Origin: a virus
DNA length: 64,000 nt
Virus record (IMG/VR): IMGVR_UViG_3300043540_000321
Span: 62,001-126,000 of that record
Reading direction: 5' to 3' (one strand)
Positions 49,001 to 54,726 of this stretch are shown here, in pieces (position 1 is the stretch's first letter; every line of letters begins with the position of its first letter). The notes under the pieces were generated by a model. That model did not search any database. It was not told the DNA's origin and was given only the letters and a program-made list of their open reading frames with translations. A program made the position numbers and the translations under genes.

Positions 49001-50198
49001 GTCGCTTCTGCTCTGCCAGAGTACGAACCGCCTGGATCAAGTCCTGAGCATACCCTCTCGATCTCAATATGAGACTCAACTCGCCCATTGAGATAACAAC
49101 CTGATCGCCGTTGGCGACTGAGTTTGGATCGAATGCAGCCGTTCTCAATGCACTGGTGATGCGACCGTAAATCTCGGACTCCACGTAGAGGAACCCCCGA
49201 CTGGTGCCGTCGGCTGCCATCTGTTTTCTGAGACCACCGGGCTGGTAAGAGAACTGCTGAGTCGACCTCGCCATCCGAGTAATCGTGTCAGTCAACGTCA
49301 TGATCTCGCCAGCGATCGCTGCTTCCGTCTGTGTCGACCGCTCCGTCTCAGAGCTAAGAGCATTCCGCGTTGATGGTCGATTGAAGACCATCAGGGTCTC
49401 AAGCGAGTTGTTGTTCGCCAGGGCGGGCGTGATGTTCTGGGAACCGATGAACGCTCGATATCCTCTGCGATCGTCTCCGGCATAACCGATCTTCGGGTGG
49501 AAGGAGGCTGTTGCATCCACTCCAACGATCGGACTCTCCTGGAGTCCACGTTGTTGTTGAAGTAGCTGGCCGACATCCAGTGAGAGTCGGTTTCCAGCGA
49601 GGATCTGCCCAGTCGTCTCCCAGTCCTTCCGAACCGTTGCCGGATCGCCTGGAGCATATCTCAAGTCCTGCGTGACGATCGACCAGGGACTCCTGCGGCT
49701 CGTTAGAGAAGAGACGATAGACTCCTGTTGAAACTGAAAGAAGACTGCTTGCAGCGTACCCGGCTGGAAGAGGGCACGGTACTCCTCAACACCTGGTCGT
49801 GGTATGAACCCGGTGGGTGGGGTATGTGCCTGACCTGCCAGTTGAGACGGGCGGGCAAAGTTATTGACGGTGGGAGCCGAATTTATTAAACGCTGGGCCA
49901 GACCTGAAAAGACCTGCCCCGCCTGTTGAGAAGGTCTTTGAAAAGAAGTTGCCTGAGTGTCTGCGATAATGCCCAGACCATCCCTGGCAAAGCGTTGAGT
50001 GATCCGGAATGGGTCGCCCTGCTCCGTCTGCAGATAGTCCGAGACAAAGTCGTCAACGGGTGAGGTGAAGGCTGACCGAGTACCGCCGTACCCGGCAGGC
50101 GGAGTGTCTGGACTACCCTCCGACCCAGACTGAGACTCGGGGTTGAGAGGTAGCCCTTCTTCGTCATACCCACCGTAAGGAAGCTCTTCTTCGTCCAT
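40011..50198 (-). CDS. Giant virion protein: phospholipase-D-like N-terminus and DxDGD polymerase-like motif
   Basis: At 3395 residues this is by far the largest gene. After an acidic tip, a short duplicated element (FQRPSQQAGQ about 87, FARPSQLAGQ about 114) precedes a phospholipase-D-like domain with H234-P-K236/GSQN (252-255) and H453-D-K455/GSAN (473-476). The long middle is helical and charged. At 2343-2347 lies DYDGD in the context LGDYDGDAYQFLL, like the Mg-binding loop of two-barrel RNA polymerases (QDE-1, YonO, crAss-phage polymerase; bacterial beta-prime NADFDGD). The C-terminus has hydrophobic, perhaps membrane-active, segments (AFTAPLLLAAAGAGAK). A virion-packaged injected polymerase and/or tape-measure is inferred; only one polymerase motif is seen, so this remains a hypothesis. 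It starts three bases after the small gene upstream. Confidence 0.85.
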   Translation of the reverse strand: MDEEELPYGGYDEEGLPLNPESQSGSEGSPDTPPAGYGGTRSAFTSPVDDFVSDYLQTEQGDPFRITQRFARDGLGIIADTQATSFQRPSQQAGQVFSGLAQRLINSAPTVNNFARPSQLAGQAHTPPTGFIPRPGVEEYRALFQPGTLQAVFFQFQQESIVSSLTSRRSPWSIVTQDLRYAPGDPATVRKDWETTGQILAGNRLSLDVGQLLQQQRGLQESPIVGVDATASFHPKIGYAGDDRRGYRAFIGSQNITPALANNNSLETLMVFNRPSTRNALSSETERSTQTEAAIAGEIMTLTDTITRMARSTQQFSYQPGGLRKQMAADGTSRGFLYVESEIYGRITSALRTAAFDPNSVANGDQVVISMGELSLILRSRGYAQDLIQAVRTLAEQKRLTIVTDNSRLSGFFDSLRDAKFGGSTQALGVDETFIRLLIDTGSIRTATTGYQHDKSISIFGGTDQKLMFLSVGSANFSADSLIPVSQLNRFQDEYFNNALNAAKRTFTDFDPESPINLDTVVAVGAGRYRDEHRPVQKRLDPDGYLQELKQKSKLEQHYNVLSAGDLLKKMDRGQTLYKTGFLAERNADVSQVEQLRQALEKLNREIGGSVIEVEGRYTLKTGPDSPASQTGLKVRVRGVDSISGSLIINLTVDRHGNVILVDQNKLIPGSVFANKSSSPISLFGRKIQPGKSTQLSGMETAVSFIATVSRELSYQSRYSLVNSLFNRMVQERPGDLHAAARDIIAESLAMVAPEVAQAVESGQGRANLRTMMSGIKSASKELGISPSSTVYQAQRVLAAGVDSPIEDYTRTLSEADFSKRQNYLRVVFDELLQHQGDLFAQHRLTDVLLLDEQNLFQDLKLKLLLRSDENRRKFFAAQSTQTYRIVSDLAAPFLAAHELGYSGLQAVARLPVYSQESKFPLDTTYDRVIAAGVLDPAEVKSGTRLGEAGEFYRAVGAVTQAKPLKITAYGGLRQLTVVDSDISIGAATAHDMEKFLKGTAGLASVSREQWSKEVQQLQTLLVSKRSAQAITEEQDTMFLLPFPKPEQIPQRLKNVGGSRPAIDISSEMADKVRSLSHSVAELKADSLVSGRLREVLPAMQFAEVKRVASQYNGDFEKVQEYFRQAEMDPNNAYHGVIGPRAMKRVALIGGVSLVGDSSWVNSGYKLDLGDPQRVTVKVSSKQIKSQTETIGILSRYLAKGSVVIGAPIEAENQRVSQLLAERTAENPSIRDTQLQTELEQFDGGRYAHYLLKRDRGELKLYLKEGLYNYDQEKGDYQRTAQFSREGLIELEEAASFAETMWGRRRQTLTVKFGAFGKRHQEGVSVITEDPHVNVSQSGLISVTTDAMAVWRAGSGSRPAGAGLVKGPFTVIEESLFKDIQQTFSKRDPGSLMPEPVRGEKVYGLFGFSHFKGFNYESGIYLLSQRSSREALQSLPGQELARSLSLLFLGDETVKTELQRNLKRSNLEFVAHAIAMVQGTDFAKVDDEGRPASTLGKVALGLTLLADGVNADKDVQTGSLSSLKQTVIKALRGDEGASKHLKRQAGKLITAAVSDPAHSIRFSQGRVGLNEGSLIVRGAGLLAHTAFISKQIFGRSTAPGASVGTLFEQDLSDIDRYYTDPGYRNMVDAVAANANLSLKPDDPRHKVKSTMELLQAHIKNDFIIQDLRDMSVSRSLVPAGSKDEVALEYQYLTGLSSAYLRAFKPIAGDGAQQVHKAFAVLSGSLTLGLQDPNAAMEYRLALPSDEPGFTSRFHLDTQRFLLGYTSLGYKMGLLNDAIRGVGTRPGTERGYLLRFINLQQIATTFAGEGQTHLEERGVTLSRTYGVPYFSDQDSPAGRLQTKRLMKQLHLSETYAKDGDRRLSPMEIVTKLVSDSYSRFVADRRVRRATGEESVSFQDFVESGQGGRAISELERHYKVISELSQGSHRLVGVPLSSDDEVIRRKVQSRLKELSDRQANAIRENLNTNLYKQFVEGALHLETELSERQEKVPWDGQVRALLSEVRTTKQIVLPKFSLESTNDGRYRVSLLDPQRYKPSLGVLMGTDILRSISFIFPQYIDEGLRHQVDVRRQLVETEELRGRLMQPGAIISEAEKRKLETFQDSLENSRLGLVHLLGTDFVRKAMGDRQTFEGAVGIAVGSFALDPDEVGLGKRFHALVEDRNFGQMLSAQFNLIEQSSLRSPEHGARMLEVTRKLINSIGLKGPELDDKSGIMSRHSLDLMFESAQQSIRERKLSATQVLDLKAATISAMTNLPQARVQDLLNSRTSELSNVLALSKGAVRRGGAPAGSAGLTNETNVYNAVDLSTIQDRVRQAGGGLIPNTERSRTMMAAPAVGRLLSMLGDYDGDAYQFLLTNTTKRAAELHGIQKDIARKTRQLTRIEAEVDRHLDIDIDDAGHLYKMSSLSEQAEILRGELETHYQQLTEGIEEVNKNSLHLDRTPSRALKDVRKWVGSYVAFPDFIINNEQKVSTGTLMAMVQQLSGTMPQIEDARSHLHKTEERLAALQKFFDPLQGGVPFSPELSGLEKDARFSQLPEDIRSQWSALTTHSRSDTLEGFLSKSRDYFAFQANVAMGVEQINKSLKKAAGTIVNPFEMEGLQATIGQAGTELIGKTYNVLIPLLDRAIMGQSISAGLQTTGAESFKQTLDTNLLAMQQREGDVRRRKEIRGLREKLMDNTSSLRGMLLENYSGTVGTLGTMQQLIRDALKEKSEKGLIGILRQADANGKPLSQLIEEAETDRDRIDLIKKVVSTRLGPDISTPPGLEGTAARLREGQVHDPGITGFGALLRLAEFAMSDDETDLHKRFVEQPGLEKEYRRARLSRRASNVADFAALQIQGLLERSQAAFISSTLSSDFKQFYVDQLRDFHAEADSNKLSGIDRQYYDLVSEYEQQRSATSDLGQLNERLVQESTLLKIQHRNKEFGVLSVDQIKGLRESFQATSRVRFGSGDITERMIGANIDTYNAYIRMLQRGQQLMPSDALYMAYYKLAEFQGLRGYDQLSAMSPTNQQRAAQLMGVGLPGLSRGEQAILTEAMLTSPGGRTPLAVLQKTSGAISQGVYGLFDQLESLGSLHEQDENSIRYAESMRRQLAGIYEHGEINFDKVQQMGVVRTTPEANQVLRNVQEKLTELSAAPLDRKTPVENLRAMEKSERHASMFGAFTAPLLLAAAGAGAKFDDRMWQFGFDTLQAVAMLSSQKDTATAQLSGHSQDAAVAFSLSRIKNSMATEGFMLGAVQGFTQETMFAGINAVSHALVDKLSGRTHETPSGKSALLTVGAEVLSTIASLSIARGATQQRTLIGEYIPDRVGDLLEEAGEQVDRTEMELRDIFSQQQEYEVLDTDDNQRIDFDISAIPTQLEQDIMGGLVVINDESTPIATEFEDTASRRAELMGTVSDSYS

Positions 50199-50201
50199 TA
50201 A

Positions 50202-50468
50202 TTAGAAGCGTGTCGCCGGAAACAAAATGGCGGAGATTTGAGAATAGAGAATACTGAGTTGGTTGATTTCGTGCGCGGTGAACCCCTCCTGCTTAGACTT
50301 GTCTTTGAGACGAAAGATTAATGCCTGAATATCATTCAGGTCGTAGAATCGAATTAGAAATGCGATCGCCTGACTCTCTGTCATGGATGTTTCCTGACAG
50401 AACCTAGAAAGCCAGATTCTATTTCCGTCTCGAGTGGGCGGGGTCTTATCTGCATAGAAAGGGATCAT
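50202..50468 (-). CDS. Small hypothetical protein preceding the giant gene
   Basis: An 88-residue protein; an internal Met within the motif SMTESQAIAF could be an alternative start. The rest is helical (FLIRFYDLNDIQALIFRL, INQLSILYSQISAILF). It starts 18 bases from the divergent plus-strand gene and ends three bases before the giant gene, so the two are probably coupled. It might be a chaperone or activator of the giant protein, but this is guesswork. Confidence 0.6.
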   Translation of the reverse strand: MIPFYADKTPPTRDGNRIWLSRFCQETSMTESQAIAFLIRFYDLNDIQALIFRLKDKSKQEGFTAHEINQLSILYSQISAILFPATRF

Positions 50469-50485
50469 TACACTACCTATTACCT

Positions 50486-50830
50486 ATGGAACCTTGCATT
50501 AATCCGATTGAAATGCTGGTGTTGGACACGCGCAAGAAGGGACTACTTCACAGATTAAAGTTCTTGTGGAGCGTTTTGGTGGGCGACGATGTCGTCCTCT
50601 CTAACGGGAAAGCGACCCTCTACGTCAAGAATGGCCGACTTACTGTAGTCGCTGAAACGATTATCTTTCGGTACAAACTTTTGGCAATCAACTGCGACGA
50701 AGGCTATATCCAGGAGCGACTCGAGGAATTCAACACCGTAGAAGGGGCGACTCGGAAGGAGCTGCCGTACAAATCGACCGCGATCGGGGCTAACGCCGAG
50801 GAGGAAGAGTGGACAGCTTGCGAGCGCTAA
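50486..50830 (+). CDS. Hypothetical protein at head of the PAAR-lysis operon
   Basis: A 114-residue protein, mixed alpha/beta, with a basic segment (KKGLLHRLKFLW) and an acidic C-terminus. NGKATLYVKNGRLTVVAE forms a beta-hairpin pattern. Its end overlaps the PAAR gene by 22 bases. Divergent from the giant gene cluster with only 17 bases between starts, so promoters must lie inside the neighbouring genes. No clear ribosome binding site. Function unknown, possibly spike-associated. Confidence 0.6.
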   Translation: MEPCINPIEMLVLDTRKKGLLHRLKFLWSVLVGDDVVLSNGKATLYVKNGRLTVVAETIIFRYKLLAINCDEGYIQERLEEFNTVEGATRKELPYKSTAIGANAEEEEWTACER

Positions 50831-51117
50831 GGGTTGGCGACCCTGTTCAATGCACCTGTGCCTGCAACGGTTCTATCTGCCCCAACGGGGTCGTCCTTCA
50901 AGGAAGTTCGACGACGTTTGTGGACAATCGCCCACTGGCCCGTGTAGGTGACATGTGTTCGAACTGCTGCGGTTCTTGCTGTCCCTGTCCGAATCCCATA
51001 CTCACTGGGAGCCCGTCCACCTTTGTGGATAACCGACCCGCCGCTACGAAAGAGAGCTTGATCCGCTGTGGGTTTGCTCAAAATGCTTCAACAACGACGT
51101 TCATAGGTAAGTCATGA
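50809..51117 (+). CDS. PAAR spike-tip protein, cysteine-rich
   Basis: A 102-residue protein. Repeated GVVLQGSSTTFVDNRPLARVGD and GSPSTFVDNRPAA segments are the PAAR pattern, which folds into the conical tip on the central spike of contractile tails. Ten or more cysteines (CTCACNG, CSNCCGSCCPCP) probably bind an iron or zinc ion, as in other tips. The gene lies on the plus strand, away from the baseplate block, and is coupled by ATGA overlap to the next tiny gene. Confidence 0.85.
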   Translation: MDSLRALRVGDPVQCTCACNGSICPNGVVLQGSSTTFVDNRPLARVGDMCSNCCGSCCPCPNPILTGSPSTFVDNRPAATKESLIRCGFAQNASTTTFIGKS

Positions 51118-51248
51118 ATTTTCTACAAGAATTATTTAGAACGGTTTTCATCATCTCACTCTCTACAGGAGCATTGCTTCTATACGCATACCTCGTGATC
51201 GACCAACCCATCTGCGACTCTTTGTTGTCCTATTTCTTCTGTAAATAG
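51114..51248 (+). CDS. 44-residue single-membrane-span protein
   Basis: The ATG overlaps the PAAR stop (ATGA) and the TAG is followed immediately by the ATG of the next gene, so translation is probably coupled. The sequence is a membrane helix (RTVFIISLSTGALLLYAYLV) with two Cys in the short C-terminal part. It could be a holin-like, spike-attachment or membrane-fusion peptide; no evidence discriminates. Confidence 0.6.
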   Translation: MNFLQELFRTVFIISLSTGALLLYAYLVIDQPICDSLLSYFFCK

Positions 51249-52247
51249 ATGCTTGACCTACTGGATACCAACGTCATTGACCCGTTTGCGGAAGACCCTA
51301 CCTACACCTGGACATCGACTGAGCAGTATCGAAGTCGAGCGGACGGGTCCATCCTGGAGAGGCGATTTTCAGAACTGAGTCTCTCCACACAGCTATCTTT
51401 AGGCCTGGTGACAGGTACTCCACCTGGGTATCAGGTCAGTCTTACAAACCCTCAATACTTCTACTACACTCTGACAAATCCTCTTACAGAAACTGTATCG
51501 ATAGGCTATCGATACGCCCCTGGCGCTCAAGCGTATAACAACTTCTGGGGATGGAGGCAGTTGGTGAACTACTACTACAAAAACAGCATTTACGCCGACC
51601 TGCTGGTGAACGAATACGTCTGGCAGTTGCGATCGCTCCCTTCTTCGGGAGGGACACCGCAGGATCTCCTATATCAATTCAATGGAGCCGGACAGGTCGT
51701 CTCATCTCAAACCACCTCCACTGATTCACTCACCCTAAACCTGGGTCAGACCTGGGGTGTGAGATTGATGATGACTCGAGCAGACCTGGCAACTGTCTCT
51801 GTTATGTCTGCTTCGTCGAACGGTTCGACAATTGCGACCGTTCCAATGGCGCTGCGATATGATGTGCCGGCCCCGCCCCTGGCGAACCCCGCGTTCTCCT
51901 CGGATTTATTAATAAAGGCGGCCACTCCGACTCTTCTGACCTACCCCTACCTGAAAATCCAATTGAGCATCACCCGTCCCTACATCTCCAGTGGTGGCAG
52001 TGGCGGCAGTGGTGGCAGTGGTAGCGGAACAGCCACCATACAGGCGGTCGACGAGCTGAGGATCTTCACCTACGGAGTCTATAACTCGATGAATGTCCCG
52101 CTGTACGACCTACAAGACAATGGTTGGATTACGCATCCGACAGGAACGAGCGATGTAGCTCGATTAAAACCTCCTGGAAAAGCATATTTGTCAGACACCT
52201 ACAATACCCCCGCTCAGACCTTTACAGCAAATGCAATGTGGCGATAA
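51249..52247 (+). CDS. Virion protein with Gly-Ser linker
   Basis: A 332-residue protein. Residues about 10-255 are Tyr/Ser/Thr-rich beta strands (YQVSLTNPQYFYYTLTN, VSIGYRYAPGAQ). A flexible linker of Gly-Gly-Ser repeats (about 255-267) connects a short C-terminal domain (AVDELRIFTYGVYNSMN). Modular structure and the neighbouring PAAR gene suggest a tail tip, head-fibre or capsid surface protein. No family was recognised. Confidence 0.6.
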   Translation: MLDLLDTNVIDPFAEDPTYTWTSTEQYRSRADGSILERRFSELSLSTQLSLGLVTGTPPGYQVSLTNPQYFYYTLTNPLTETVSIGYRYAPGAQAYNNFWGWRQLVNYYYKNSIYADLLVNEYVWQLRSLPSSGGTPQDLLYQFNGAGQVVSSQTTSTDSLTLNLGQTWGVRLMMTRADLATVSVMSASSNGSTIATVPMALRYDVPAPPLANPAFSSDLLIKAATPTLLTYPYLKIQLSITRPYISSGGSGGSGGSGSGTATIQAVDELRIFTYGVYNSMNVPLYDLQDNGWITHPTGTSDVARLKPPGKAYLSDTYNTPAQTFTANAMWR

Positions 52248-52460
52248 ATGGCAAGGAAGAAAGAAAAAGAGTTTATAGGTTGGAAAATTACAACTCACAG
52301 AACGCAAAACTATAAAGTCCAAGACCTGGTTCACTGCCAGTGCGGCGGAGAGCGCTGGGTTTATCGATGGAGCTGGGCTGGAAATGGTTTAGCTCAATGC
52401 CCAACATGCGGAAAGTGGTGGAAGTACGAAAGGAAATTTCAATCAGAGGAACCGAAATGA
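52248..52460 (+). CDS. Small zinc-ribbon protein
   Basis: A 70-residue basic protein with HCQCGG and QCPTCGKWW, together a four-cysteine zinc ribbon. Such domains occur in transcription-related and ribosome-associated proteins and in some phage regulators. It starts directly after the stop of the preceding gene and overlaps the next start by four bases. Confidence 0.7.
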   Translation: MARKKEKEFIGWKITTHRTQNYKVQDLVHCQCGGERWVYRWSWAGNGLAQCPTCGKWWKYERKFQSEEPK

Positions 52461-52765
52461 TCGATAAACGCTGGTATGAGGCAACCGTTCAAGAGGCTGC
52501 CCATTTTATTAATCAGTCTCATCCCATCAAGGTGAGACTTTCTACACAATGGACCGACCCAGACTATCCTCTCGGGGAGATAGAGTTTACGGCGACCCAC
52601 GCATTTAGCAGCTTGGATTCATATAAGCTATATTCAGACGAGCTGAAGGCGTGGACTTTACCTATTCCAGGAGATGTTTCGATCGAGGTGGACAACCCCT
52701 TCGTAACAGCTAACATCCCAACCCGTCCTTTCTCAGAGACCTATCGAGGAGTTTCGATCGAGTAA
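52457..52765 (+). CDS. Hypothetical protein
   Basis: A 102-residue protein starting at the ATGA overlap with the zinc-ribbon gene; the frame is open upstream but this ATG is the coupled one. Mixed alpha/beta with IKVRLSTQWTDPDYP and LGEIEFTATHAF. No recognised family. Its stop overlaps the dNMP kinase start as TAATG. Confidence 0.6.
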   Translation: MIDKRWYEATVQEAAHFINQSHPIKVRLSTQWTDPDYPLGEIEFTATHAFSSLDSYKLYSDELKAWTLPIPGDVSIEVDNPFVTANIPTRPFSETYRGVSIE

Positions 52766-53412
52766 TGTTAAAGCGTAGAATGTTCCCCCTTATCGTCGGG
52801 TTCGCAGGAGCGTCCGAAGTCGGTAAAGATAAGGCCGCTGACTATATGGTTGAGCAGTTCGGATACGAGAAGTACGAACTTAAAACAGACCTTATCAAAG
52901 AGGTTAACAAGCAATACGACCTCGACCCCTATAAGTTGAGAGGGCAAACACCGGAGGATAAGAAATGGCGGAGGCAACCTCAGCCGACCCTAGCTGGGAG
53001 ATGTCCTCTGGACATAATGATCGATATTGGCGAGAGGAGGCGGGAGCTCAATCCTACTTACTGGTTAGACTTACTGATGGCATCTCTGCGGGAGCCTTTA
53101 GAGAAGCAACCGATCGTCATCTCTGATGTGAGAAGGTTTGCAGAAGCAGACCGAATCCGCCAGCTAGGTCTACTGCTTTATCTTGAGCGGGGGAACCCTA
53201 CTTTTAGTAAGGCTGAGCGAGAGCTGGAGCAGGTCAAGCAGATCGCTTTTCGTGTGATCAACAATAACGAGTCCTTAGGCGCGTTGTATGTCCGGATCAA
53301 TGGAAGTTTAAGACTATGGGCATCTCGAACGTTATCGTCGCAACCATCGGAGGAGTCGCCGCTATATTCGGCAGCACGGCGATCGCATTTGCTGTCTTTG
53401 CATTCGCCCTGA
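52765..53412 (+). CDS. Deoxynucleoside monophosphate kinase (T4 gp1-like)
   Basis: A 215-residue P-loop kinase that would phosphorylate dNMPs from host DNA breakdown for phage replication. P-loop GASEVGKDK is at 15-23; QPIVISDVRRFAEADRIR around 115-132 gives the Walker B-like strand and catalytic/adenine-binding region of the dNMP kinase family; KLRGQTPEDKKWRRQ is a plausible lid or NMP-binding part. The last 30 residues overlap the next gene. Length fits the family. Confidence 0.8.
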   Translation: MLKRRMFPLIVGFAGASEVGKDKAADYMVEQFGYEKYELKTDLIKEVNKQYDLDPYKLRGQTPEDKKWRRQPQPTLAGRCPLDIMIDIGERRRELNPTYWLDLLMASLREPLEKQPIVISDVRRFAEADRIRQLGLLLYLERGNPTFSKAERELEQVKQIAFRVINNNESLGALYVRINGSLRLWASRTLSSQPSEESPLYSAARRSHLLSLHSP

Positions 53413-53540
53413 AGCCGGGAGAGTGTGTCAAGTTGACTGTCCTCGGGCAGGAGCAAAGTGCTTGCAAGACTACTGTCCTGAGGTCATCATTCTATCCGCC
53501 GTCCTCGCCATCTCCGGCACCGAATGATACGGGTAATTAG
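53316..53540 (+). CDS. Small membrane protein, holin-like
   Basis: A 74-residue protein with a single membrane helix (VIVATIGGVAAIFGSTAIAFAVFAFAL broken by Gly) and a Cys/Pro/Ser-rich tail. It overlaps the kinase gene by about 97 bases and the lysozyme-like gene by 17. Holin, antiholin or spanin-like roles are possible given the endolysin next to it; no diagnostic motif. Confidence 0.55.
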   Translation: MGISNVIVATIGGVAAIFGSTAIAFAVFAFALKPGECVKLTVLGQEQSACKTTVLRSSFYPPSSPSPAPNDTGN

Positions 53541-54219
53541 ACGAATTTGCATCGGGATTTTATTAATCGGCGTTACCGCCCGTCCAGAAGTTCAAACCCC
53601 GACTAAAGCGATCGCAAATCGCGGTGAACAATTCCTGAAAGAATGGAATCATCTCTTTAAGGGAGGCCCCGAATCACTGGTGGCTCGTGCCGTCGGCCAT
53701 GCGGAAGGTACTCGAACTGCGAATGGAGGGAAAACCCGCGCTTTCTATGGGCATACCGACCTCGGTAACGGAGTCTGGAACCTCGGTAGTTTCTCCTTCC
53801 AGCACTGCCGCGATGCTGCCTACAAATGCTCTACTCCTGAACAGGCGGATAAGTTTCAATTGAAGCGACTCTGGGGTCAGGCTGTGAAGCTTCAAGAGGA
53901 TGCCAAGAAGCAGGGGTTAACTCTAACCACAGAGGAGGCTCTTAATGGGATAGACCTAGCCAACCAGGCTCCTCTTGCTGCCCTCGCCGCCCAGGGCGGT
54001 TACATTGAACTGTTGAAAAAGGCCAAGAGTGACGGGAAGAAAGGAGATGCGGCGATCCTGTGGGCACGAGTCAATTCCTACTGGGATGGTAAGAGAAAAA
54101 AATGGGCTGCTTCTGGTCTGGGAAATACCGAGGCGAGAATTACTCACGACCAGAAGAGGCGGATGGACAGTATCACAGATGCCGTTGCTGAGTACCGACA
54201 ACAGCAGCAGCAGAATTAA
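53524..54219 (+). CDS. Lysozyme-like endolysin with N-terminal membrane signal
   Basis: A 231-residue protein. A short hydrophobic segment (ICIGILLIGVTA, 8-19) may be a signal-arrest-release helix or signal peptide. VARAVGHAEGTRTANG places a likely catalytic Glu at E61, followed by FYGHTDLGNGVWNLGSFSFQ, which resembles lysozyme-like proteins found in cyanobacteria and their phages. The C-terminus is helical and Gln-rich. It would cleave peptidoglycan at lysis. The family was recognised by pattern, not searched. Confidence 0.6.
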   Translation: MIRVIRRICIGILLIGVTARPEVQTPTKAIANRGEQFLKEWNHLFKGGPESLVARAVGHAEGTRTANGGKTRAFYGHTDLGNGVWNLGSFSFQHCRDAAYKCSTPEQADKFQLKRLWGQAVKLQEDAKKQGLTLTTEEALNGIDLANQAPLAALAAQGGYIELLKKAKSDGKKGDAAILWARVNSYWDGKRKKWAASGLGNTEARITHDQKRRMDSITDAVAEYRQQQQQN

Positions 54220-54658
54220 TCAAAAATTCACCGATAGGGTCTTTCCACCTCAGAGATCAATATTCGATAATGGAAGTGAAGTCTATTCACGTTCTACTGT
54301 GACGACAACTCAAACAGCAAATAAGCTTGAACTGGTAAACCAAATTCTATCCAGAATGGGTACCCGGTCAGGCTGGATTATTAAAGTATTGGGTCAGCGC
54401 AGAGGAGTCGAGGACATTATCGTTCTATCGCTAGAGAAGCCTGTATCCTCTCTAGTGAGTGAGCGAAGAGTTCGGGTTGAGGTTCCAAAGTCTTCGATAG
54501 GCAGTAGCCTACCTAAGGCCATTGCCTTAGCCATTATTAATAGCTGTAAGCAGGTCTCCCCTCGAGGGGTACATCATATTCCAGGGACTACCGTTATGGG
54601 CCAGACTAACGAGTCCGTGACGATTCGCCTTGAACAGAAACAATTAAATGTCCGATAA
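54179..54658 (+). CDS. Hypothetical protein
   Basis: A 159-residue protein from an ATG at 54179 that overlaps the lysozyme gene end; the frame is open still further upstream, but that part is a shadow of the lysozyme. The body (GWIIKVLGQRRGVEDIIV, VSPRGVHHIPGTTVMG) is alpha/beta. Beyond 54220 it does not overlap other genes, which supports its reality. The ribosome binding site is poor and the true start is uncertain. Confidence 0.5.
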   Translation: MPLLSTDNSSSRINQKFTDRVFPPQRSIFDNGSEVYSRSTVTTTQTANKLELVNQILSRMGTRSGWIIKVLGQRRGVEDIIVLSLEKPVSSLVSERRVRVEVPKSSIGSSLPKAIALAIINSCKQVSPRGVHHIPGTTVMGQTNESVTIRLEQKQLNVR

Positions 54659-54684
54659 TTAAGCCAAGAGTAGAAGAAGAACAG

Positions 54685-54720
54685 GAGGGACGCTAAACTA
54701 AAGGCGGTCCCTCTTTATTT
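54685..54720 (+). terminator. Intrinsic terminator
   Basis: GAGGGAC (54685-54691) pairs with GTCCCTC (54707-54713) and is followed by TTTATTT. It lies only six bases before the next ATG, which itself has no ribosome binding site apart from the AGGAGG at 54683-54688 on the far side of the hairpin. The hairpin may therefore also regulate translation. Confidence 0.6.
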
Positions 54721-54726
54721 TCAGTT

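Noticed and set aside
54029-54178. Upstream extension of the 54179 gene
   Set aside because: This part overlaps the lysozyme-like gene in another frame and reads as a shadow.
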